Made by a program: the position numbers and the translations under genes. Shown one piece after another: positions 28,934-38,000 of a stretch of DNA of 64,000 nucleotides. Source of the DNA: Paraburkholderia dinghuensis (GTDB taxonomy: Bacteria; Pseudomonadota; Gammaproteobacteria; Burkholderiales; Burkholderiaceae); the NCBI RefSeq assembly GCF_003837865.1, contig NZ_RQIS01000005.1, positions 248,001 to 312,000 on the forward strand, written 5' to 3'. Numbering within the stretch: the first letter of the stretch is position 1; every line of letters begins with the position of its first letter. Below the pieces are notes generated by a model. That model was not told the origin of the DNA. It saw only the letters and a list, made by a program, of their open reading frames with translations, and made no database searches.

Positions 28934-31333
28934 ATGCGCTACTCGGTAGAAATCCGCAAGTTTCTCTACAGCCAGTACTTCTACGGCGGCCTGCGCATCG
29001 CGATCGGCATCTCGCTTCCGGCCATCCTGTGCCTGCTCGTCTTCGACAAAAGCGAACTCGGCTTCACCATCTCGACCGGCGCGCTCGGCGCGTGTGTCGT
29101 CGACATGCCCGGTCCGCTCAAGTACAAGCGCAACGAAATGCTCGCGTGCAGCGCGATCGGTTTTCTGGCCGCTTACGCCACGGGCCTCGCGACCGTCAAT
29201 TCCATCGCGCTCTGGGCCACCGTCGTGCCGCTCACGTTCGTGCTGTCGCTCGTCGTGGTCTACGGCAACCGCTGGCCGCAGATCAGTTTCGCGACGCTCT
29301 TCATGATGGTGATGACGCTCGAAGAGCACTTCACGCCGCATCAGGCGCTCGTCAACGCGCTGTGGATCCTGCTCGGCGGGCTTTGGTACACGGCCTGGTC
29401 CACCCTCGTGAGCCGGCTCATGCTCGATCGCATCGAGCAGCAGGCGCTCGCGGAAAATGTGTTCGCCTGTGCCGACTATCTGCTCGCGCGCGCCCAGTTC
29501 TACGACCTCGACAACGATCTCGACGACTGCTATCGCAATCTCGTCGCGAAGCAGATCGCGGCGGTCGAGCGCCAGGACGCCGCGCGCGATATCGTGCTGC
29601 GCAATCTGCCGAAGTTCAGGCGCGGCAAGCCTGATCCGCACCGCGCGATGCACTTCAATCTGTTCATCAACACAGTCGATCTGCACGAACTCTTCGTGGG
29701 CGCGCACACCGACTACCCGCTCGTGCGCAACACGTTCGGCGGCTCCGATCTGCTGGTGTTTTACCGCGATCTGATCCGCAAGGCCGCCGCCGATCTCGAG
29801 GACATCGGCCTCGCTGTGCTGCAGAACCAGGTGCCGCGCGCGAGCGTCAACGTGAAAGCCGAGCTGCGCGCGATCGAGTACGAACTGGAGCTGCTCAAGA
29901 AACGCGATCTGCCCTCGACCGATCCCGAGGCGTATTCGGCGATCTCGGCGTCGTTCCGGCGCATCTGGAGCGCAACGCGTCTCATCGATCGCATGCGCCG
30001 CAGTCTTGCTAGCGAAGTGCCGACCACGGAAACCGAGCTGCGCATCGACGCGGCGCTGCAGCGTTTCGTCACGAGCCGCAACGTGTCGTACATGCAGATC
30101 TTCTCGAATCTCACGATGGCCTCGCCGAGTTTTCGGCACGCGCTGCGCGTGACGATCGCGGTGGCGGTGGGTTTCTGGCTGGGGCGACTCCTGCCGCTCA
30201 CGAACGCGTACTGGATAGTGATGACGAGCATCATCATCCTGAAGCCCGGCTACTCGCTTACACGCCAGCGCAACGCGCAGCGTATCGTCGGCACGTTGAT
30301 CGGCTGCGCGGCGAGCGTCGCCATGATTCTGCTCGTCAAAGAGCCGCTCGTGCTGCTCGTCTCGATGTTCGCCGCGATGGTGATGAGCTACAGCCTTCTG
30401 CTCTTCAACTACACGGCGAGCGTGGTGTTCACGTCGTCCTATGTGTTGCTGATGTTCCATCTGCTCGCGCCGGGCAACATGCGCATCATCGGCGAACGCG
30501 CGATCGACACCGTGGTGGGCTGCATGATCGCGATCGCTGCGAGCCGTCTGTTCCCGTACTGGGAGTACCGGTTGATGGGCAAGCTCGTGCACGACATGAT
30601 CGCCTCCATGCGCCAGTATCTTGACGCGAGCTGGTGGGGGATCGGTACACGCGGGGCGTCGCTAGCCGGGGCCGACGCGCTCCCGGGCGCAAATGCAACG
30701 GCCGGCGTCGACGCCACCACACACACGAACAGTCCCGCCACAGCGAGCGGGGAGGCAGCCATCTCCTCTGGCGTGACGCGCGGCCTCACCGCCGCTGCGC
30801 CGGGCGCAAAAGCGGGCACGCAGGGAAGCACATCGGCGAATGCAGTCGAGAGCGACTACCGCTACCGCCTCGCCCGCAAGAACGTCCACGTCGCGTTTGC
30901 GAATCTCGGTCAGGCCTTCCAGCGAATGATGCTCGAGCCGAAGTCGGCTCAAAAATTCGTCGCAGAACTGAACGACTTGCTGGTCCGCAGCCACGTGCTG
31001 GCATCGCAGATCACGGCAGCGGCTCCGCTCCTGCGCAGCGCGGCGAAGCCCCGACGCGCCGTGCCACTCGACGCGCTGGAACGCGCGCTCTCATGCGTGA
31101 GCGAGAACCTCGGCGCGGCCGAAGCCGGCACGCCCGCCCCCGCCGACCAGCTCGACGCGACGCGTCGGCTCACACGCGATCTCGATGCCATGGTGGTCAG
31201 CGCCGAGCGCACGCTCGGGGCGTACGGAGAATTGACGCAGGAATTGAAACTGCTTTCGCATCAGTGCAAGCAGATGATCGCGGCGTCGTGGATCATACGC
31301 AAAGATGCGAGCGTGATCCGGCTTCCGGAATGA
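28934..31333 (+). CDS. FUSC-family (YccS/YhfK-like) inner-membrane transporter
   Basis: The 799-residue protein has two hydrophobic blocks of several helices each (about 20-165 and 395-545), each followed by a soluble helical region. This is the two-repeat layout of the FUSC/YccS family (fusaric-acid-resistance-like and aromatic-acid exporter proteins). Conserved features include ISLPAILCLLVFDKSELGFTISTGALGACVVDMPGP and ALRVTIAVAVGFWLGRLLPLTNAYWIVMTSIIILKPGYSLTRQRNAQRIVGTLIG. A low-complexity Ala/Thr/Gly-rich insert (about 575-635) precedes the last helical domain. No adaptor or channel genes are adjacent. Substrate unknown. Confidence 0.9.
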   Translation: MRYSVEIRKFLYSQYFYGGLRIAIGISLPAILCLLVFDKSELGFTISTGALGACVVDMPGPLKYKRNEMLACSAIGFLAAYATGLATVNSIALWATVVPLTFVLSLVVVYGNRWPQISFATLFMMVMTLEEHFTPHQALVNALWILLGGLWYTAWSTLVSRLMLDRIEQQALAENVFACADYLLARAQFYDLDNDLDDCYRNLVAKQIAAVERQDAARDIVLRNLPKFRRGKPDPHRAMHFNLFINTVDLHELFVGAHTDYPLVRNTFGGSDLLVFYRDLIRKAAADLEDIGLAVLQNQVPRASVNVKAELRAIEYELELLKKRDLPSTDPEAYSAISASFRRIWSATRLIDRMRRSLASEVPTTETELRIDAALQRFVTSRNVSYMQIFSNLTMASPSFRHALRVTIAVAVGFWLGRLLPLTNAYWIVMTSIIILKPGYSLTRQRNAQRIVGTLIGCAASVAMILLVKEPLVLLVSMFAAMVMSYSLLLFNYTASVVFTSSYVLLMFHLLAPGNMRIIGERAIDTVVGCMIAIAASRLFPYWEYRLMGKLVHDMIASMRQYLDASWWGIGTRGASLAGADALPGANATAGVDATTHTNSPATASGEAAISSGVTRGLTAAAPGAKAGTQGSTSANAVESDYRYRLARKNVHVAFANLGQAFQRMMLEPKSAQKFVAELNDLLVRSHVLASQITAAAPLLRSAAKPRRAVPLDALERALSCVSENLGAAEAGTPAPADQLDATRRLTRDLDAMVVSAERTLGAYGELTQELKLLSHQCKQMIAASWIIRKDASVIRLPE

Positions 31334-31365
31334 CGCGCCGCGTGGCCGCACGAATGGCCGCCACG

Positions 31366-31560
31366 CTACTGCGCGGCGCCGCTCGCGTGTGAAACGGCTT
31401 CGCTCGCGGCCTCACTGGCGGGCTGCGGCTGGGTGGCTTCTTCGTATTCGCGCTTGTCGCGAACTGCATTGAAGAGCACGGTTCCGATCACCAGAAGCAC
31501 CACCACCACGATGAAAACACCTACGCCAAAGACGGGGTTCTTCTTGTGCGGATCGTTCAT
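31366..31560 (-). CDS. Small single-pass membrane protein
   Basis: The 64-residue protein has one transmembrane helix (about residues 11-30, VFGVGVFIVVVVLLVIGTVLF), a short cytoplasmic N-terminus, and an Ala/Ser/Glu-rich tail (ATQPQPASEAASEAVSHASGAAQ). It is convergent with the FUSC-like gene, and 90 bases separate it from the end of the Lrp gene on the same strand. Function unknown. Confidence 0.7.
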   Translation of the reverse strand: MNDPHKKNPVFGVGVFIVVVVLLVIGTVLFNAVRDKREYEEATQPQPASEAASEAVSHASGAAQ

Positions 31561-31649
31561 GGCTTACCGGAGCGATAAAGGGCGAGCGGGCATTCTACGC
31601 CGCGGCGCCTTGCAGACAGCTTGCGGCGCAGGTGCTGCGCGCCGCCGGC

Positions 31650-32117
31650 TTATTCCATTCGCGTGGCCCGCACCGGCAGCGCCGTCGAGTATTTGAGCTG
31701 CTCCATCGCGAAGCTCGAACTCACGTCGGAAAGCGGCACGGCACGAATCAGTTGCTTGTAGACGCGGTCGTAGTCGTCGATGTCCGCCACCACGACGCGC
31801 AACAGATAGTCCGTCTCGCCGCTCATGCGGTACGCCTCGACGATCTCCGGGATGTCCTGCACCGCGCGCGTGAAGGTCTGCGCCCACGCCTCAGTGTGCT
31901 GGTTCGTGCGCACCGCGACGAACACGGTCGTCCCCACGCCTAGCTTCTTCGGATCGCACAGCGCCACCTGCGCGCGGATCACGCCCGTCTCTTTGAGACG
32001 CTGCACGCGCTTCCAGCAGGGCGTCTGCGAGAGGTTCACCCGCTGGGCCAGTTCGGCGACCGGCATCGTGGCGTCTTGCTGCAACAGCTCGATGAGCTTT
32101 CTGTCGATGACATCCAT
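31650..32117 (-). CDS. Lrp/AsnC-family transcriptional regulator
   Basis: About 155 residues from the ATG at 32117. The N-terminal helix-turn-helix is MDVIDRKLIELLQQDATMPVAELAQRVNLSQTPCWKRVQRLKETGVI. The C-terminal RAM (ligand and oligomerisation) domain includes VRTNQHTEAWAQTFTRAVQDIPEIVEAYRMSGETDYLLRVVVADIDDYDRVY. Such proteins sense amino acids. It is divergent from a thiol dioxygenase gene with a 127-base shared control region, so it probably regulates that gene in response to cysteine or a related thiol. A longer reading frame upstream has no family similarity and is rejected. Confidence 0.95.
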   Translation of the reverse strand: MDVIDRKLIELLQQDATMPVAELAQRVNLSQTPCWKRVQRLKETGVIRAQVALCDPKKLGVGTTVFVAVRTNQHTEAWAQTFTRAVQDIPEIVEAYRMSGETDYLLRVVVADIDDYDRVYKQLIRAVPLSDVSSSFAMEQLKYSTALPVRATRME

Positions 32118-32205
32118 TTCTGCTCTTCCCCAGTTGTAGTAATTTTTTCTATTCAGAGACGGTACAGCGAAATTATATGGAAACTCTTTCTCGACGCAAG
32201 CGGGT

Positions 32206-32219
32206 ATAAACAGGTTTAT
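32206..32219. promoter_or_regulatory. Palindrome in the lrp/dioxygenase intergenic region
   Basis: ATAAAC and GTTTAT are separated by two bases, forming a 14-bp palindrome 26 bases before the dioxygenase start. The surrounding 127 bases are AT-rich for this genome. A patch at about 32167-32180 (AGCGAAATTATATG) loosely resembles an Lrp box. Both are candidate binding sites for the divergent Lrp/AsnC regulator. Confidence 0.4.
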
Positions 32220-32244
32220 CCGGACCATCCGTGCGAGATCGACG

Positions 32245-32928
32245 ATGAACTCCCCTGCCGAACCTGCTTTCCTGCGCGCCGCGTACGCCATCGAGGACCA
32301 TGCAGCGGCAGTGGCCGGCCTGCACGCAGCGCTCGATGCCGCCTTCGACGCTTGCACAACGCCCGCCGATCCGTCGCAGTGCCCCGCTTTTGCGCGCGGC
32401 ATGCGCGGCGCGCTCGCCGTCGCACTCGCCGAGCCGGCGATCATCCTGGCCGGACAACGCGAAGGCAGCAGCGAACGATATCGCCGCCACGTTATCGCCG
32501 CCGACCCCGCGGGCCGCTACACGGTCGCGGCGCTCGTCTGGCAGCCGGGCCAGGCAAGTCCGATTCACGCGCACCACACCTGGTGCGGCTTCACGGTGCT
32601 CGAAGGCACGTTGACCGAAACGCTCTACTCGTGGGAAGCAACGCGCGGCGGCGCGAATGCCGTGCGCGACCATCTGCGTGCGCCAGGCACGGTGTCGTTC
32701 GTCGGAAGTGGGTGTAGAAGCGGAAGCGGTCACGGCGGCATTCACAGGCTGTCGAACGACAGTCATGCCAAAGCGGTCTCGCTACATGTCTATGGCGTGG
32801 ACGCCGAGCGCATCGCGACGCACGTGAACGACGTACTGCCACTCGCTACACCAGCGCCGTGCGCGGTTCGGGAAGTCAACGGCGACGCGCGTGCGCACGA
32901 CGTTTCGCCACGCATCGCACGCGCCTAG
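32245..32928 (+). CDS. Cupin thiol dioxygenase (cysteine / 3-mercaptopropionate dioxygenase type)
   Basis: The 227-residue protein belongs to the cysteine dioxygenase cupin family, which uses Fe(II) and O2 to oxidise a thiol to the sulfinate. The iron ligands are visible: His108 and His110 in SPIHAHHTWCGFTVLEG, and His167 in SGHGGIHRLSND. Tyr183 in HVYGVD may match the active-site tyrosine. The bacterial Arg/Gln-type and mammalian types cannot be told apart with certainty, so the substrate (cysteine or 3-mercaptopropionate) is open. It is divergent from the Lrp/AsnC gene. Confident family, uncertain substrate. Confidence 0.9.
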   Translation: MNSPAEPAFLRAAYAIEDHAAAVAGLHAALDAAFDACTTPADPSQCPAFARGMRGALAVALAEPAIILAGQREGSSERYRRHVIAADPAGRYTVAALVWQPGQASPIHAHHTWCGFTVLEGTLTETLYSWEATRGGANAVRDHLRAPGTVSFVGSGCRSGSGHGGIHRLSNDSHAKAVSLHVYGVDAERIATHVNDVLPLATPAPCAVREVNGDARAHDVSPRIARA

Positions 32929-32962
32929 CCGCGGCTAACCACGCACGATTAACCGCGCACGA

Positions 32963-35488
32963 CTAACCGCGGCTTCCCGAGCCGCCCGCAGTCGGAATCT
33001 GCGGCGGCGAGCCGTCGGGACCGGAGGTCGTCGGGGGAGCGGGCCGCGGCTCGTGCGAAGCGTCGCGCGGCACGCCGGCCCTCGCCGCCTTTCGCGGCAG
33101 CGCCAGATCGTCGTCGAGCGGCGCGGCTGGCTCACCGGGCGACGACATGTGAACCTGCATCTGCGGCACGGGTATCTCGATCCCGGCTTCGTCCATGCGT
33201 CGCTTGAGGCGCGCGTTGAACGCGCGCGCGACGCTCCATTGCTGCAGCGGCCGCGTCTTGATCTGGCCTTTGACCACCATCCAGTTCGGATCGAAGCGAT
33301 CGAGGCCCCACACTTCGACAGGCCCGAGAATTTCGCGCCGATAACGAAAATCCGCGACCAGTTCCGCACCCACGTCGCGGATCATCCGCGTAACCGTATC
33401 GAGTTCTACTGAAAACGGCACGCGCACCTCGAACACCGCGAACGCAAAGTCGCGCGACAGGTTCTTCACGATCTTGATCTGCGAGAACGGGATGGCGTGG
33501 ATCGCACCCTGGCCGTCGCGCAGACGCACGGTGCGGATCGAAAGATGCTCGACGGTGCCAGCGTGGCCGTTGTCGAGGTCGATCCAGTCGCCGACCGATA
33601 TGGTCTCCTCAATGATGATGAACAGACCTGTGATGAGGTCGCTCACGAGCGACTGTGCACCGAAGCCGATCGCAAGGCCGATGACGCCCGCGCCCGCGAG
33701 CAATGGCGTCACGTTGATGCCGAGTTTGGCCGCCGTGACAATCCCGGCAATCGCGACGATCGTCACAAGCAGCGCATTGCGTGCGAGCGGCAGCATGGTG
33801 CGCGCACGCGTGCTGGGCGCACGGACTTTGCCACGCGGGCTGCTCGGATTGAGCGCTTCGAGCATCGCAGTGTCGAGGATGATCCACACGAGCCACGCGA
33901 GAAACAGCGTCGCACCGATTGCGAAAATCGCGTGCGCGATGCCGCGCGCGGCCACGTTCGCCTCGATGATGCGCGCAATCGAGATGTCCCACAGGCGCGC
34001 GCACGACTCAAAATAGGCGAGCCAGATAAAGACCGTGAGGAGCGTACCCGCGAAGCGCAGGAGCCGCCACAGATACGGCGAGCGCCGCCGCACGCGCTTG
34101 GGATCGGGCCGCGTGATGCGACGCACGATCGCCGAAAGGAAGAACGCAAGCACGAGCAAAAGCGCCATGACGATCGAGTTCTGCAGCACGTTCGAACCGC
34201 CATTGACGCCGCCTATCGTCGCAACGATCGAGGCGACCGCGAGGACCAGCATCGGTACATGCCAGAGCGAGGCGAGCACGTCGAAGATTTCGGTGAGTGC
34301 CTTGTGGTCGTGGCGCAGCACGTAGCTGCGATTGCGGATCAGTTGCGCGACGGGCCGCCTGAACGCGACGGCGAAGGTGGCAGTCATCACGGCGGCGCAC
34401 ATGTTTGCGAATGTGGACACGAGCGCGGCCAGATTCGTGCCGATCTGAAATGCGATTTCGTAGTTGGTCGCCGCATCGCCTAGCGCGCTGAGTACGCCGA
34501 TCGCGAAGAGCGGCCGACGCCCGCGCGCGATCAGGATGCGCACGGCGGCACGCCGGTGCCCCGAGCCAAACAGCGAAAACATGGTGAGGCAGATCGCCGA
34601 GAACACCGCGCCCGCGACGATTGCATACGCAATCACAAGTCCTATCGTGCGGCCGACAGCGTCGGGCAGCGCGCGCTCGACGATGAGCACCACGAAGAAC
34701 GCGACGATAAACGGACCGACACGATGCAGCGCGAAAACGACAAGTTCGAGCGTGGTCGGATTGGGCTGCAAATCGGTTGCGACCGAGAAACGCCGCAGCA
34801 GGCGGTGCACGAGCCAGAGCAGCGCGGCAGCGGTTATGCCCCAACCTGCCAGCATCTCGCCCACGTCGAGCATCAGTTGGCCTGTATTCGCTTCGCCCTC
34901 GCCCACGGCGAGCGTGACGAGTTCGTTGCCGGCCGCGGAAAAACGCCCTGTCCAGTAACGCAGCGGGTTGCGGCCCTGCCGCGCGTCGGCTTCGACTGAC
35001 GTGATTCCCGACGCGATCGCGCCGAGCAACCCGGACGCCCCGGCGACGCCGGAAGCCGGTGCCGGCGCGGCGTTGCTCGAAGTTTCGCGCAGCTTCTTCA
35101 ACTGGGTCACGAGCGCGTTGCGCTGGCGATCGTTCTCGAGCGTGGTGATCACGCTGTCGAGCGAGTGAGCGAATTCGGCCGCGCTGGCAGGACTCGGCGC
35201 GGACGCAGCTTCGGCCGCCGATGCGTCCGAAGCCGCAGCAGGCTTGCCCGTGATAACGCTCTTCAGTGTCGGCAACAGGGGCGCAGGTGCAACCTCGGCG
35301 ACGGCGGGTCTCGTACACGCCATCGCACATGCCAACGCGACCGCTAGCCACGCAAACACGACCGGCGCACGGCGCAGGCGCCTCAGCGCCGCGCACGCGG
35401 TTCGCAAGCCGGGAGTCGAACCCCTGGCGGGCGGCACAGCATGCCGCCAACGCGCGCGCGTATCGTCCCGTCCGGAGCGTGAAGTCAT
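32963..35488 (-). CDS. Large MscS-family mechanosensitive channel
   Basis: About 841 residues from the ATG at 35488; a GTG at 35515 is possible. An N-terminal signal or anchor (VVFAWLAVALACAMA, about 42-60) is followed by a periplasmic helical region and about ten transmembrane helices. The MscS core lies near residues 570-800: LGINVTPLLAGAGVIGLAIGFGAQSLVSDLITGLFIIIEETISVGDWIDLDNGHAGTVEHLSIRTVRLRDGQGAIHAIPFSQI. It resembles the multi-helix MscK/YbdG-type channels that release solutes on osmotic downshock. The C-terminal ~50 residues are Pro/Arg-rich. It is transcribed alone; 398 bases without a gene precede it. Confidence 0.92.
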   Translation of the reverse strand: MTSRSGRDDTRARWRHAVPPARGSTPGLRTACAALRRLRRAPVVFAWLAVALACAMACTRPAVAEVAPAPLLPTLKSVITGKPAAASDASAAEAASAPSPASAAEFAHSLDSVITTLENDRQRNALVTQLKKLRETSSNAAPAPASGVAGASGLLGAIASGITSVEADARQGRNPLRYWTGRFSAAGNELVTLAVGEGEANTGQLMLDVGEMLAGWGITAAALLWLVHRLLRRFSVATDLQPNPTTLELVVFALHRVGPFIVAFFVVLIVERALPDAVGRTIGLVIAYAIVAGAVFSAICLTMFSLFGSGHRRAAVRILIARGRRPLFAIGVLSALGDAATNYEIAFQIGTNLAALVSTFANMCAAVMTATFAVAFRRPVAQLIRNRSYVLRHDHKALTEIFDVLASLWHVPMLVLAVASIVATIGGVNGGSNVLQNSIVMALLLVLAFFLSAIVRRITRPDPKRVRRRSPYLWRLLRFAGTLLTVFIWLAYFESCARLWDISIARIIEANVAARGIAHAIFAIGATLFLAWLVWIILDTAMLEALNPSSPRGKVRAPSTRARTMLPLARNALLVTIVAIAGIVTAAKLGINVTPLLAGAGVIGLAIGFGAQSLVSDLITGLFIIIEETISVGDWIDLDNGHAGTVEHLSIRTVRLRDGQGAIHAIPFSQIKIVKNLSRDFAFAVFEVRVPFSVELDTVTRMIRDVGAELVADFRYRREILGPVEVWGLDRFDPNWMVVKGQIKTRPLQQWSVARAFNARLKRRMDEAGIEIPVPQMQVHMSSPGEPAAPLDDDLALPRKAARAGVPRDASHEPRPAPPTTSGPDGSPPQIPTAGGSGSRG

Positions 35489-35913
35489 GGTGAAAGGGGC
35501 GAAGTCGGATTGCACCAGTCTAGCCGCACTACGCTGAACCGCGTGGCGCGCGTGCGTAACAGAATGTCAGCGTCCACTCGCGTAGCCTCCGTCGCAGCAG
35601 TCAGCGGCCTGGGCGACCCGGTGACTAAACCGGTCGACTCCAGTTCGTCGACGAACTCGACCAGGTCGGTTTGTGCCTGGATGCGGCCCGAACATCTTGC
35701 ATCGGCGATCGGTCCATCCGCGCCAATTCGGTGCTGGCTGTATAAGCAAGTTACATATTCAAGGACCGAGCGCCCGCCTGCTGCATCCGCCACGTACGCG
35801 CAGCGCGACAGCATACGCAAAGTTGGCATCTGCACTCGCGGCGGACCCGCACCGAAAACGCGGCCGTTGCGATCACGCCCAATCTGAGCCTCGAGCGCCG
35901 CACTTCGAATTGG

Positions 35914-36366
35914 CTAGTCGCCAGCGTCCGAGGCCGGAGCCGGTACCGCATTGACGGCAGGGGCCGGAGCCGACGCCGCCGCGCCGCTCGCCCACTGCTG
36001 CAGCGAACGTCCGGCCACTTCTAACCCCGCGCCGGTGGCCGCCGCAGCGTGGCCGAGCATGGCCTGTCCAGCGCTCGCCGCGTCGCGCAACTGGCCCCGT
36101 GCGGAAGAGGCGAGTTCCGCCGTCGAAGCACTCGCGCCCGCCGTCTGCGACGAAGCGGCATCGATCTGCCGGTTCACGAAACTCGCCGCCTGATCGAGCC
36201 GCTGGGCGGCCTGTTGTGCGGCCTGCTGAACCGCCTGCTGCGCGGCCGCGGCGGATTGGCCTGCACTGCTGCCGGGCGCCGATGCATCCTGCTTGCTGCA
36301 TGCGGCGAGCACCGCGCAGGCCAGAACGGGCACGGCGGCCCGGCGTATCGAGGCGTGCAAAGACAT
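35914..36366 (-). CDS. Ala/Gln-rich lipoprotein, hypothetical
   Basis: About 150 residues from the ATG at 36366, which has a GAGGA ribosome-binding site. An ATG at 36378 overlaps the upstream gene's stop and is the less likely start. A lipoprotein signal ends in the lipobox VLAAC with Cys23. The mature part is almost entirely Ala, Gln and Ser (AAAAQQAVQQAAQQAAQRLDQAASFVNRQIDAASSQT) and predicted helical. No enzymatic domain is seen. It is translationally close to the GNAT gene upstream (same strand, 8 bases apart). Confidence 0.8.
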   Translation of the reverse strand: MSLHASIRRAAVPVLACAVLAACSKQDASAPGSSAGQSAAAAQQAVQQAAQQAAQRLDQAASFVNRQIDAASSQTAGASASTAELASSARGQLRDAASAGQAMLGHAAAATGAGLEVAGRSLQQWASGAAASAPAPAVNAVPAPASDAGD

Positions 36367-36374
36367 GGTCGTCC

Positions 36375-36893
36375 TCAAAGATCAGTCCCGTGAAGCGGCT
36401 TGGCGAGGTGAAAACGAGACAATGATACGCCGCCGCGCCATACCGTCTGCGCTGAAACGAGCGAGAAGCCCGCGCGCTCGAACACGGGCCGCGCGAGCGC
36501 ACTGGCATCGGTACCCAGTACGCTCGCACCCTGTTCGCGCGCCAGGCTCTCGAGCCGTGTCAGCAACGCCGTCGCAAGCCCGCGCCGCGTCCACCCGGGC
36601 GCGACGTAGAGCATCTCGACGTGATCGACCGGCCAGAGCTGCCCGAATGCGACGGGGACGCCATCGCGAACCGCGACGAGCGTCGTGCCGCGCACGAGGC
36701 TCGCGCCGAACGACGCGACGTCATCGGCCGACGACGCCCACGCCGCACGCTGCGCGGCATCGTAGTGCGCGGCAGTGAGCGCCGTCACCGATGCGCGGAA
36801 GAGCGAGGCAAGTGCTGCCGCATCGCGTTCCGGCACATACGTGCGCAATTCGATGGATGGCGACGGAGAGTCCCGAACAATAGCGTCAGACAT
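36375..36893 (-). CDS. GNAT-family N-acetyltransferase
   Basis: The 172-residue protein has the acetyl-CoA binding motif A in LYVAPGWTRRGLATALLTRLESLAREQGASVLGTDASALARPVFERAGFSLV, plus the N-terminal beta-strand ELRTYVPERDAAALASLFRASV of the GNAT fold. It transfers an acetyl group to an unknown substrate. It is followed eight bases later by the lipoprotein gene on the same strand and is divergent from the DJ-1/PfpI gene. Confidence 0.92.
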   Translation of the reverse strand: MSDAIVRDSPSPSIELRTYVPERDAAALASLFRASVTALTAAHYDAAQRAAWASSADDVASFGASLVRGTTLVAVRDGVPVAFGQLWPVDHVEMLYVAPGWTRRGLATALLTRLESLAREQGASVLGTDASALARPVFERAGFSLVSAQTVWRGGVSLSRFHLAKPLHGTDL

Positions 36894-36952
36894 GGTGAGG
36901 TAGACTGCGTGAGCATCCGATGCGTTCCACTAACCAACCCAGGAGTCAGACG

Positions 36953-37534
36953 ATGGCAGTCAAGAAGATTCTCTTCCTCACCGGCGACTTCGCCGAGGAC
37001 TATGAAACGATGGTGCCGTTCCAGGCGCTGCAGGCCGTCGGCCACCGCGTCGACGCCGTGTGCCCCGGCAAGAAGGCTGGCGAGCGCATCAAAACCGCCA
37101 TTCACGACTTCGAGGGCGACCAGACCTACACCGAAAAGCCGGGCCACCAGTTCGCGCTCAACGCCACTTTCGACGAAATCGACCCGGCCAGCTACGACGC
37201 GCTCGCCATCGCCGGCGGCCGTGCACCCGAATACCTGCGACTCAATCCGAAGGTGATCGATGTCGTGCACCACTTTGCCCGCGCGAACAAGCCGATCGCG
37301 GCCATCTGCCATGCAGCGCAATTGCTCGCGGCGGCTGAAGTGATCCGCGGCAAGCGCATCTCGGCATATCCGGCCTGTGCGCCGGAAGTGCGCCTCGCGG
37401 GCGGCGAATACGCCGAGATTCCGATCGACAGCGCCATCACCGACGCCCCTTTCGTCACGGCCCCGGCCTGGCCCGCGCATCCCGAATGGCTGCGCCAGTT
37501 CCTGGTACTGCTCGGTACCCGCATCGAACCCTGA
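36953..37534 (+). CDS. DJ-1/PfpI-family protein
   Basis: About 193 residues from the ATG at 36953, with an AGGAG ribosome-binding site. The glutamine-amidotransferase-like flavodoxin fold is clear: [37 protein letters not shown] and the nucleophile elbow [13 protein letters not shown] with Cys119-His120. Members act as deglycases, chaperones or proteases, and the specific activity cannot be read from the sequence. It is divergent from the GNAT gene. Confidence 0.93.
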   Translation: MAVKKILFLTGDFAEDYETMVPFQALQAVGHRVDAVCPGKKAGERIKTAIHDFEGDQTYTEKPGHQFALNATFDEIDPASYDALAIAGGRAPEYLRLNPKVIDVVHHFARANKPIAAICHAAQLLAAAEVIRGKRISAYPACAPEVRLAGGEYAEIPIDSAITDAPFVTAPAWPAHPEWLRQFLVLLGTRIEP

Positions 37535-37661
37535 TTCGTGTAGAGCGGCGAAGCTAATCGAGCGCAAGAAATCGCACCGTCGCTCAACCATTTGGGATCG
37601 GTCCTATATCGTCCGGGATAACCGCTGCCTAAAGTACGCGCATGCTTTAGGGATGGTGGTA

Positions 37662-38000
37662 ATGGAACTGACGGACTGGATCGTTGTACTCGCGATCGCC
37701 TTGATGGCGATCGCTTTTTATTGCTCACGCTCGAACCGAAACTTCGCGCTGGTCGATCTGGTCGATCGCGCACGGCACCGCCGGGGCACACGGCTTCTCG
37801 TGCAAGGCGCAATCGCCCTCTGGAGTGCGCTGCTCACGCTCGATTACAGCCTGTTCTCGCCAGATTCCATGCCGTTCGGCCTGAAGCTCAGCGCACAAGC
37901 CGTGCTGGGTCTCGCGCTGCTGCTCTTCGTGGCGGGCGGGAACTGGTCGATGCGCGGCCTGCGCCTGCTCCGGCCACGGCCCCTCTTCAGCGCCTGCTAG
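37662..38000 (+). CDS. Small three-helix membrane protein, hypothetical
   Basis: About 112 residues from the ATG at 37662, preceded by AGGGA; an ATG three codons upstream is also in frame. Three hydrophobic segments are visible: TDWIVVLAIALMAIAFY, RLLVQGAIALWSALLTL and LKLSAQAVLGLALLLFVAGG. The gene ends by overlapping the tail of the histidine kinase gene by four bases, head-to-head of the two stops. No family recognised. Confidence 0.7.
   Translation: MELTDWIVVLAIALMAIAFYCSRSNRNFALVDLVDRARHRRGTRLLVQGAIALWSALLTLDYSLFSPDSMPFGLKLSAQAVLGLALLLFVAGGNWSMRGLRLLRPRPLFSAC

Noticed and set aside
28715..30592. Long minus-strand frame across the FUSC-like gene
   Set aside because: Shadow frame; the FUSC-like protein on the plus strand has clear homology motifs.
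35489..35913. Gene in the 398-base gap before the MscS gene
   Set aside because: All open frames are Arg/Pro/Ser-rich with no ribosome-binding site; nothing credible seen.
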